11,320 nt of DNA from Flavobacteriia bacterium (lineage in GTDB: Bacteria > Bacteroidota > Bacteroidia > Flavobacteriales > Flavobacteriaceae), in the NCBI GenBank assembly GCA_011330545.1, contig DRQI01000316.1, forward strand, positions 1-11,320, written 5' to 3'. Positions 6,331 to 11,320 of this stretch are shown piece by piece. The translations under genes and the position numbers were made by a program. The first letter of the stretch is position 1; every line of letters starts with the position of its first letter. The notes beneath the pieces were generated by a model. It saw only the letters and a program-made list of their open reading frames with translations, was not told the origin of the DNA and searched no databases.

Positions 6331-7647
6331 TCAATCATTAAGCCTTTCAATAATCATTGAAGAAAAATAGTTTACGCCTGTTTTGATGCATTCTTCATCT
6401 ACTTCAAAGTTAGGAGTGTGCGGCATTGCAACAATACCTTTCTCTGGATTTGACCCACCCAAAAAGTAATAGACACCGGGTACAGATTTCTGAAAATATG
6501 CGAAATCATCACTAAATTGAAATGGTGGGACTCCATATAAGGGAATAACACCTTGCTTTCCATAGATACTAGAAATACTTTTCGTAGTTTTATTTGTCAA
6601 TTCTTCATCATTCATAGGAGTTTCCATAACAGGCAACCCCTTCTGAAAATTAAACCGAACGGATAGTAATTCTTTAGAATACTTAGACGTTTCAATATTG
6701 CTTTTTATCAAGGCTAAAAACGCATCCAATCGTTCCTTAGTACTAGCATTAAGTACTACTCTTATTTTCAGCGTATCGCTAGATTTTTTAATATAAAAAT
6801 CACTCATCAAGGCCGTATAATCTTTATAAATGGTATTTGGATTCGTTACTCCTAACTCAGGGCTAAAAAGATTGTTATTATCCCAAAATTTTGCGTTTGG
6901 GCCATAGGTTTGAGCGCTCATCATCATTTTTTTTGTAAAATCAACCAAAGCATCTGGGTTGTTAGATGTTTTATATGCTATTTCAACAATCGTAAAATGA
7001 GTATATACATTAGCCGATTTAGTGGCTATTGTACCAACAGGGTATGGAGATATATGCAGCCCATAAATTTCATCAGGTTTAATCAGATTAAACAATCCGT
7101 CCGCAATCATTGCTTTTGCGCCTTTATTCATTTCTTCCGCAGGTTGAAAAACAAAATAGATGGTACCTTCTAATTTTTCCTTTTGGCTCGCCAAAACATT
7201 GGCGATTCCCATGCCTATGGTAGTATGTACATCATGGCCGCAAATATGCCTTACTCCTTTATTTTTTGATGAAAAATCTACAACATCCGGTATATCTGAT
7301 GGCATGGCATCAATATCGGCTCTCCATGCAATTCGTTTTCCGGCTCTACCCGTATTTAAGATGCCAACAACACCATAGCCTCCCACGCCGGTTTTAACTT
7401 CGAGCCCTAAGGCTAATAGATAAGCAGCAATCTTTTCAGAAGTCCTTTTTTCTTTCCCTGAAACTTCAGGATTGACATGGAAGTCTCTACGAATTTTTAC
7501 AAGACTATCAAAAATGGCATCGGTGTGCGATTGAACAGATTGATGAATTGAAGATGGCATTGTTGCATTTTGGCCAAATGTAAGCAGCCCACAAAGCAGT
7601 AACTGTACAATTAATGAGGTTCGGATTATTTTTGTAGCTAAAGTCAT
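6331..7647 (-). CDS. Secreted M20-family amidohydrolase (M20D, hippurate/IAA-amino-acid hydrolase type)
   Basis: A metal-dependent amidohydrolase that cleaves amide bonds of N-acylated amino acids or similar compounds. I start it at ATG 7647 (438 residues), because this gives a signal peptide (K6, R9, then SLIVQLLLCGLLTFGQ); the frame is open for 36 more codons upstream, but that extension would bury the signal. Motifs in this numbering: RDFHVNPEVSG (54-64), RADIDAMP (109-116), CGHDVHT (136-142; C136 and H138 are likely metal ligands), QPAEE (168-172), GLHISP (196-201) and PHTPNFEVDE near the end (H410). All metal ligands expected of M20D enzymes appear present. Secretion to the periplasm or outside sets it apart from cytosolic HipO-type enzymes. 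It lies downstream of a LytTR two-component pair, but a 0.33 kb gap argues against simple co-transcription. The substrate is not predictable. Confidence 0.9.
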   Translation of the reverse strand: MTLATKIIRTSLIVQLLLCGLLTFGQNATMPSSIHQSVQSHTDAIFDSLVKIRRDFHVNPEVSGKEKRTSEKIAAYLLALGLEVKTGVGGYGVVGILNTGRAGKRIAWRADIDAMPSDIPDVVDFSSKNKGVRHICGHDVHTTIGMGIANVLASQKEKLEGTIYFVFQPAEEMNKGAKAMIADGLFNLIKPDEIYGLHISPYPVGTIATKSANVYTHFTIVEIAYKTSNNPDALVDFTKKMMMSAQTYGPNAKFWDNNNLFSPELGVTNPNTIYKDYTALMSDFYIKKSSDTLKIRVVLNASTKERLDAFLALIKSNIETSKYSKELLSVRFNFQKGLPVMETPMNDEELTNKTTKSISSIYGKQGVIPLYGVPPFQFSDDFAYFQKSVPGVYYFLGGSNPEKGIVAMPHTPNFEVDEECIKTGVNYFSSMIIERLND

Positions 7648-7976
7648 TTTTTTATTTTTTAAATTAATACAGGTGCAATATCCGTTTAACCTTCTTCTCA
7701 AAACAGGCGTTTTTGCTGGGGCATCGTAAAAGGTTGTTGAACTGTAATCAACCACCCGTATTTATATATGTTTCTTGAAATAACTTTTTTGTGTTGGCCT
7801 CACGATAAACGCATTGGCTCTTGATTTGCAGTAGAAAACTTGGCTGGAGGGTTGAAATAAGGTTCTATTTTAGGAATGGTAGCCTTAACAATGATTTATG
7901 TTAGATTTATTAGACAAGATTTTTAATGATTCGATTTCTTGGATAAGAAAAAAACAACTACTGTTATTGAGCCTTC
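7648..7976. other. Intergenic region between amidohydrolase and response regulator
   Basis: About 330 bases with no convincing gene. The hydrolase frame stays open to 7755 but lacks supporting features there. It presumably holds the hydrolase promoter. I found no exact -7/-33 pair and no strong terminator after the response regulator. Confidence 0.5.
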
Positions 7977-8729
7977 CTACAGATTCATCCACTTCTTAAA
8001 ATCACCGGTTTTGGGCCTGCTAACGATAAATTCTTGATCACGTGGATTGGAAACAGACAGTTTGACGCGATGATTAAAATACGGGTACATTTTCTGAATG
8101 GAAGATTTTGCAACGATTTGTCCGCGATTGATTCTAAAGAAGATGTTCTGATCTAATGAATCAAATAATTCATCCATTGTTTCATTGATAATAAAGCGTT
8201 TCTTTGAAGTTACGCCAAAAGTGATGCTATCCTCAGAATAGCAATATAGCAAGTCTGAAATTTTAATTTGTACAAATCCACCACCTTCTTTAACCAACAA
8301 ACCCTCTCTTTTGGTGGGTGGCTGCATACTACCAAGCAGTTGCTTTAATATGGAAGGATTGATAGCAGTTGGTTGATTCGACTTCAAGAATTTATCCAAA
8401 GCATCATTCAAATCATTTTTTTGAATGGGTTTTAACAGATAATCTACACTATTCACTTTAAAAGCTTGGATAGCGTATTGATCAAAAGCCGTTGTAAATA
8501 TAATCGGAGCTTCTACTTCTATCTTTTGAAAAATCTCAAAGCTCAATCCATCGGCCAGTTGGATGTCCATAAACACCAAATCAGGAGTGGTATTTTTTTG
8601 AAACCATAGCAAGGCACTTTCAACGGTATCGATGATATCTAACAATTCATAATCGAAATTACATGCTTTTAGCAAGCCTTGTAATTGGCTTGCTGCCCGT
8701 GGTTCATCTTCAATAATTAATATTTTCAT
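7977..8729 (-). CDS. LytTR-type response regulator
   Basis: A 250-residue cytoplasmic transcription regulator. The receiver domain (1-118) has the acidic pocket E7/D8/E9, the phospho-acceptor D55 in LVFMDIQLADG, the conserved Thr pair T79-T80 in IIFTTAFDQYA and K100 in DYLLKP. The C-terminal LytTR DNA-binding domain (about 143-250) contains KISDLLYCYSED, FFRINRGQIV and the terminal IVSRPKTGDFKKWM. LytTR regulators bind direct repeats with their beta-type DNA-binding domain; no such target can be assigned in this window by eye. The gene overlaps the upstream kinase gene by 20 bases, so the two are translationally coupled partners. The target genes are unknown; the amidohydrolase downstream is only a guess by proximity. 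Confidence 0.93.
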   Translation of the reverse strand: MKILIIEDEPRAASQLQGLLKACNFDYELLDIIDTVESALLWFQKNTTPDLVFMDIQLADGLSFEIFQKIEVEAPIIFTTAFDQYAIQAFKVNSVDYLLKPIQKNDLNDALDKFLKSNQPTAINPSILKQLLGSMQPPTKREGLLVKEGGGFVQIKISDLLYCYSEDSITFGVTSKKRFIINETMDELFDSLDQNIFFRINRGQIVAKSSIQKMYPYFNHRVKLSVSNPRDQEFIVSRPKTGDFKKWMNL

Positions 8730-9795
8730 GGCTATTCTTTTGTTCTGATGGTTTTAATAAGGGAAGCGAAACAGTAAATTGATTTCCGTCATTCTGAATG
8801 ATAACTGGCTTCTTGGTAATCAAGGCATACCGCTTTTCAATATTTTTAAGCCCAACTTTTGTTGATGGCAGTTGTGTCGATTTTGCCCGGATTCTATTAC
8901 CCACAATAATATAATCATCCTTAATCTTTATAATTACTTCTAGCGGTTTAGCGTTGGAAATTACATTGTGCTTAATGGCATTTTCCAATAAAAGTTGTAG
9001 GCTCATGGGTACAATCATTGCGTCAGGTGAAGCTTCCGGAATATTCCAATTCAATTTCAGATTATCTCCGAACCGTTCCGATTGTATATGGATATATGCC
9101 TTAGAAAATTTTAACTCATCCCGAAGCGGAATCACATTGGCATTGCCTGCTTCCAGAAGAAAGCGATACATATCCGACAGTTTGTCTACAAATTCTTTAG
9201 CATCTTCCTTGGGGTTTTGGTCGATGATATCGCGTAGCGTATTAAGGGTATTAAAGAAAAAGTGCGGTTGCGCCTGATTGCGAAGAGCATCCAATTGCGC
9301 CTGAATGATGGCTTGCTTTGCCTGTTCTTCTTCCCTAACTGATTTTTTGAGCCGTACATAAAAATAAATGGCTTCGTAGATAGCCATTGTCATAATACTG
9401 ATGAGAATTATGGTTACTAAGGCTTTGGTTCGTTTTTGAAAGTTATAGTTGACATTTAACCCTACATAAGAAAATAATTTTGTTCCAATAAAATCAACTG
9501 TAACTACTGTGAAAACAATGGCAAACAGCAAAAATATAATACGCTGGACACTGTCTTTTAGGTGGGGATATTTTTTACGTAAAAAAATCATGAACGCCCT
9601 GTTAATAATCCAATCTGTTATCGAAAAGAGAAAGACCACAACAAGCGTTATAATTACTTCAACAAAAGAAAAGCTAAAAATTGACGCATTAAAGAGGTAG
9701 GTTGAAGCAATACCTATAATCAGAATGCCTAGAACCGAAAACCAAAAGTCGTCAAAGCCTAAATATTTTATACGTTTTTCTTTATTTATAAGCAT
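8710..9795 (-). CDS. LytS-like membrane sensor histidine kinase
   Basis: A 361-residue kinase of the His_kinase (PF06580) family. Four hydrophobic segments (about 17-38, 44-66, 85-104 and 124-146) make up a small membrane sensor with short loops, so the stimulus is probably sensed in or near the membrane. A short coiled region (150-172) leads to the phospho-acceptor H178 in QPHFFFNTLNTL. The ATPase part shows the N-box LLLENAIKHN (N272), a reduced D-box region around IIVGN (296-300) and the G-box STKVGLKNIEKRY (311-323). The reduced D-box is common in Bacteroidota members of this family. ATG 9795 is followed by a basic n-region. It is the first gene of the pair, with the regulator gene overlapping its 3' end by 20 bases. 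Confidence 0.92.
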   Translation of the reverse strand: MLINKEKRIKYLGFDDFWFSVLGILIIGIASTYLFNASIFSFSFVEVIITLVVVFLFSITDWIINRAFMIFLRKKYPHLKDSVQRIIFLLFAIVFTVVTVDFIGTKLFSYVGLNVNYNFQKRTKALVTIILISIMTMAIYEAIYFYVRLKKSVREEEQAKQAIIQAQLDALRNQAQPHFFFNTLNTLRDIIDQNPKEDAKEFVDKLSDMYRFLLEAGNANVIPLRDELKFSKAYIHIQSERFGDNLKLNWNIPEASPDAMIVPMSLQLLLENAIKHNVISNAKPLEVIIKIKDDYIIVGNRIRAKSTQLPSTKVGLKNIEKRYALITKKPVIIQNDGNQFTVSLPLLKPSEQKNSHENINY

Positions 9796-10065
9796 AGTAA
9801 TTCGATAAAAGTGTAACTAAAAGCATAATTGGTATAATCTTAGAAAAGATAGGCTATTGTGATTAGTTCTTAAATTAAGGCAAAATATAATTAAATTATG
9901 GGTCAAATATTAAATTTTTGGCCGGTTTATAAAATGGCTTTGGGTTCAATCGTCGCTAAGTTTGGTTGAATTGCAAAATTTATGTCTTGATTACTGTGTT
10001 TGTATCAATATTTTACAAACATACAGAAATTGTTTATTATCAAGTTAAAGGTTAAACCCCTGTTT

Positions 10066-10080
10066 CTTTAAACTTTAAAG
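10066..10080. repeat. Perfect palindrome CTTTAAA-C-TTTAAAG
   Basis: Two 7-base arms pair perfectly around one central C. It could be a protein-binding site; the spacing is too tight for a stable RNA hairpin. The shorter palindrome CTTTAAAG also occurs at 127-134, beside the IS element, but in AT-rich DNA that may be chance. Confidence 0.4.
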
Positions 10081-10093
10081 GGCATCTTATCAT

Positions 10094-10120
10094 TTCGGCA
10101 GAGCGAGAAACGTAAGTTTA
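10094..10120. repeat. Intergenic repeat copy A, upstream of parDE
   Basis: This 27-base segment matches 10964-10989 in the same orientation apart from a few indels and substitutions. Shared blocks are TTCGGCAGA, CGAGAA, GTA and GTTTA in the same order. With the second copy it brackets the toxin-antitoxin pair. Confidence 0.6.
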
Positions 10121-10241
10121 GCGGAGCGAAACCACATCATAATGAGATTTAGCTTTATACCGCATTAGGAGTAATCACTTTTTTTGCGGACGGGCAGAGG
10201 AGAAGGCAAATGTATGTGGAATGAGAATAATTGTATTTGTA

Positions 10242-10272
10242 TTTGGAAAATGCGCAGGTATTATATATATTG
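10242..10272 (+). promoter_or_regulatory. Candidate promoter of the ParDE operon
   Basis: TTTG (10242-10245), 20 bases, then TATATTG (10266-10272), one T short of the Bacteroidota -7 consensus. It would place the RNA start about 20 bases before the ParD ATG. ParD-type antitoxins usually repress their own promoter, but no clear operator dyad was seen. Confidence 0.35.
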
Positions 10273-10298
10273 CACCAATAATATTAAATTTGGTTCAA

Positions 10299-10550
10299 AT
10301 GGGAGTTATAAGAAAATCAATAACATTTACAGAACAACAAGACACTTATATAAAAAGTTTGATAGAACAAGGGTTTTACACTAATGACAGCGAATATATA
10401 AGGGATGTTATACGTAAAGACCAAGAAAGCAGAAAATATATAGTTGATTTACAAGAAGCATTAATTGATGGTATAGAAAGTGGGCCATCTGATGCAACAA
10501 TCTCTAGTATATGGGATGAAGCGATAAAAGAATATGAGCAAAAAAAATAA
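10299..10550 (+). CDS. parD: ParD-family antitoxin
   Basis: The 83-residue protein starting at ATG 10299 fits the size of ParD antitoxins. The N-terminal part, SITFTEQQDTYIKSLIEQGFYTNDSEYIRDVIR with its interrupted pattern of helices, is the ribbon-helix-helix DNA-binding and dimerisation domain (ITFTEQQ is the strand). The acidic C-terminal tail (EALIDGIESG, WDEAIKEYEQ) is the part that normally wraps the toxin. The frame is open for 26 further codons upstream (to 10221), but that hydrophobic extension is foreign to ParD, and the internal ATG sits just before the RHH strand. The gene overlaps the toxin gene by 17 bases. By family knowledge it neutralises ParE and represses the operon. Confidence 0.88.
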   Translation: MGVIRKSITFTEQQDTYIKSLIEQGFYTNDSEYIRDVIRKDQESRKYIVDLQEALIDGIESGPSDATISSIWDEAIKEYEQKK

Positions 10551-10839
10551 GTACCTATTAAGTGTACGCTCTAAAGAAGATTTAAGGGGCATTGCTTTAT
10601 ATACCATTGAAAAATTTGGGATTGAACAATCTAAAAAATACGCTATAGGATTAGAAAAAGCCTTAGAATTTTTAAGTGAAAATCCTAATCATGGTAAAAG
10701 ATATCTTTCAACTGGTAAGAAAATGTTATTTAGGTATAGATATATTTCTCATGTAATTTTTTATTACCCAACAGCATCCGGAATTTTTATTGTAAGAGTA
10801 TTAGGAGAAAGAATGAATTTTTTAAAACACATTAAATAG
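10534..10839 (+). CDS. parE: ParE-family toxin of the RelE/ParE superfamily
   Basis: A 101-residue protein of normal ParE length. Family signatures are YLLSVRSKEDLRGIALYTIEKFG cut here into its two helices: S-x-x-A/S-x-x-DL-x-x-I near residues 10-22 and the YT-x-x-x-(F/W)G block, followed by NPNHGKRY (51-58), the core strand FRYRYISHVIFYY and the end motif FIVRVLGERMNFLKHI. ParE toxins of the classic branch poison DNA gyrase; RelE relatives cut mRNA, and the sequence favours ParE. The usual RxLHxxM near the C-terminus reads RVLGERM, with Gly for His. The overlap with parD couples translation of the two. The frame is intact, so the toxin is likely functional, held in check by ParD. Confidence 0.88.
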   Translation: MSKKNKYLLSVRSKEDLRGIALYTIEKFGIEQSKKYAIGLEKALEFLSENPNHGKRYLSTGKKMLFRYRYISHVIFYYPTASGIFIVRVLGERMNFLKHIK

Positions 10840-10905
10840 GCTATTTAAAAGCTATCTGTATATTTTATACATACATATACCATAAATGTACAGTGTGTGG
10901 TTTAT

Positions 10906-10923
10906 CCTGAGCAAAGCCGAAGG
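10906..10923. repeat. Short palindromic intergenic repeat, CCTGAGC...GAAGG type
   Basis: CCTGAGCAAAGCCGAAGG has complementary ends (CCT/AGG) and belongs to the CTGAG-CGAAGTCGAAG-like family often seen between genes in Bacteroidota and other bacteria. A related element lies at 11225-11267. Confidence 0.45.
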
Positions 10924-10963
10924 GTTATTTGTTTTATTCATTTAATCCTCCTTCGCGTTCCGC

Positions 10964-10989
10964 TTCGGCAGACGAGAAGATGTAGTTTA
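10964..10989. repeat. Intergenic repeat copy B, downstream of parDE
   Basis: This 26-base segment is the partner of 10094-10120 in direct orientation, sharing TTCGGCAGA, CGAGAA, GTA and GTTTA in order. The two copies lie about 870 bases apart with the toxin-antitoxin genes between them. Confidence 0.6.
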
Positions 10990-11014
10990 ATTCCCCGACC
11001 CTTGAATTCATGAT

Positions 11015-11029
11015 GTTTGCGTAGCAAAC
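11015..11029. repeat. Small hairpin GTTTGC-GTA-GCAAAC
   Basis: A perfect 6-base-pair stem around GTA. It lies just before the larger hairpin at 11039-11061 and is probably part of the same intergenic repeat unit. Confidence 0.45.
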
Positions 11030-11038
11030 TCCGTTTAA

Positions 11039-11061
11039 TACCTCGTATGCTTATCGAGGTA
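11039..11061 (+). terminator. Hairpin with trailing T-rich tract, possible terminator
   Basis: TACCTCG (11039-11045) pairs perfectly with CGAGGTA (11055-11061) around a 9-base loop, and a T-rich stretch follows. It could terminate the parDE transcript 200 bases downstream of parE, but the T-tract is interrupted and the hairpin may simply be part of the repeat family. Confidence 0.4.
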
Positions 11062-11234
11062 GTTTATTTTCTATTGTTTTTTATAGGAATTCACGAATCT
11101 TAGATTTGCCGAAAGCGATATATATTACAATAATCTTCACGAAAAAGTTGTTTAAAAATGGTTCTCTTACGAGGGTAAAGGAAACCGCCCAAGGCGGCCA
11201 GGCACTCTTTTTGCAGACCGCCTGCACTGAGTCT

Positions 11235-11264
11235 TTCGACTTCGCTCAAGACAGGCTTGTCGAA
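11235..11264. repeat. Inverted-repeat element, TTCGAC...GTCGAA
   Basis: TTCGAC (11235-11240) and GTCGAA (11259-11264) are reverse complements spaced by 18 bases, inside a compound of the CACTGAG / TTCGCTCA / GCTTGTCGAAGTG repeat family. A further small hairpin, CCGCC/GGCGG, lies at 11185-11197. Confidence 0.45.
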
Positions 11265-11320
11265 GTGTAGGAGGGAAGCGAAACCGATTTTAGGAGGTTT
11301 ATGAAATCGAAAATTTGCAA

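Larger units (their letters stand above)
9796..10298. other. Repeat-bearing intergenic region before the ParDE module
   Basis: About 500 bases with no convincing gene. It holds the divergent regulatory regions of the kinase and the toxin-antitoxin pair, a short palindrome (10066-10080) and an intergenic repeat copy (10094-10120). The minus-strand TATATTTTG at 9881-9889 resembles a -7 element for the kinase, but no well-spaced -33 element accompanies it. Confidence 0.5.
10840..11320. other. Gene-free, repeat-rich right end
   Basis: About 480 bases without a convincing gene on either strand, filled with intergenic repeats and hairpins listed separately: 10906-10923, 10964-10989, 11015-11029, 11039-11061, 11185-11197 and 11235-11264. 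It is more GC-rich than neighbouring intergenic DNA, especially at 11180-11290. Confidence 0.6.

Noticed and set aside
7648..7755. N-terminal extension of the amidohydrolase by 36 codons
   Set aside because: It would bury the signal peptide that begins at the ATG at 7647 and it has no domain character.
10021..10080. Integron attC-like site (GTTAAAC motifs)
   Set aside because: No paired inverse core sites or typical attC fold, and no integrase in the window.
10221..10298. Longer ParD starting at 10221
   Set aside because: The added 26 residues are hydrophobic and unlike ParD; the ribbon-helix-helix strand begins right after ATG 10299. The candidate promoter also overlaps this stretch.
10184..10384. 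A 66-codon plus-strand ORF overlapping parD in another frame
   Set aside because: Low-complexity, Cys/Asn/Tyr-rich translation typical of a shadow frame over AT-rich DNA and the parD gene.

Overview
The window looks like a chromosomal segment of a low-GC member of the Bacteroidota, most likely a Flavobacteriia-type organism. The signs are the peptide precursor with a Bacteroidota-style double-glycine leader, SusD/RagB-era lipoprotein and beta-barrel architectures, signal peptides ending in Gln just after the cleavage region, a LytS/LytTR two-component pair of the Bacteroidota type, A-rich leaders without Shine-Dalgarno sequences, and a good TTTG-N20-TATATTTG promoter. No tRNA, rRNA or CRISPR array was seen.

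Left part (1-2567): a complete IS200-type element (tnpA on the minus strand, hairpins at both ends) lies directly upstream of a two-gene plus-strand unit. The first gene encodes an 87-residue precursor peptide with a GG leader and a 62-residue core holding four cysteines. The second, 14 bases later, encodes a TlpA/thioredoxin-like lipoprotein with a CAPC active site. A terminator-like hairpin with a T-run sits inside the first codons of the second gene, so it may act as an attenuator setting the ratio of the two products. A secreted cysteine peptide beside a thiol-disulfide lipoprotein is the best candidate here for a poorly described system.

Middle (2568-6314): after a 0.4 kb gap holding a consensus Bacteroidota promoter come two tightly packed genes for envelope proteins: an outer-membrane beta-barrel protein and a lipoprotein with an Fn3-like domain, three IPT/TIG domains and a Kelch propeller. 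In both, the signal peptide is in a different frame from the body, and in both a single missing base restores a textbook N-terminus. Either both are frameshifted in this genome, or the assembly carries two single-base errors. A hairpin terminator at 6285-6314 separates them from the convergent genes to the right.

Right-centre (6331-9795, minus strand): a secreted M20-family amidohydrolase, then a response regulator of the LytTR type and a LytS-like sensor kinase whose genes overlap by 20 bases (order of transcription: kinase, regulator, a 0.33 kb gap, hydrolase).

Right end (9796-11320): a repeat-rich, gene-poor region with a compact ParD/ParE toxin-antitoxin pair (genes overlapping by 17 bases) that is bracketed by imperfect direct repeats of about 26 bases. 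Several further palindromic intergenic repeats lie downstream.
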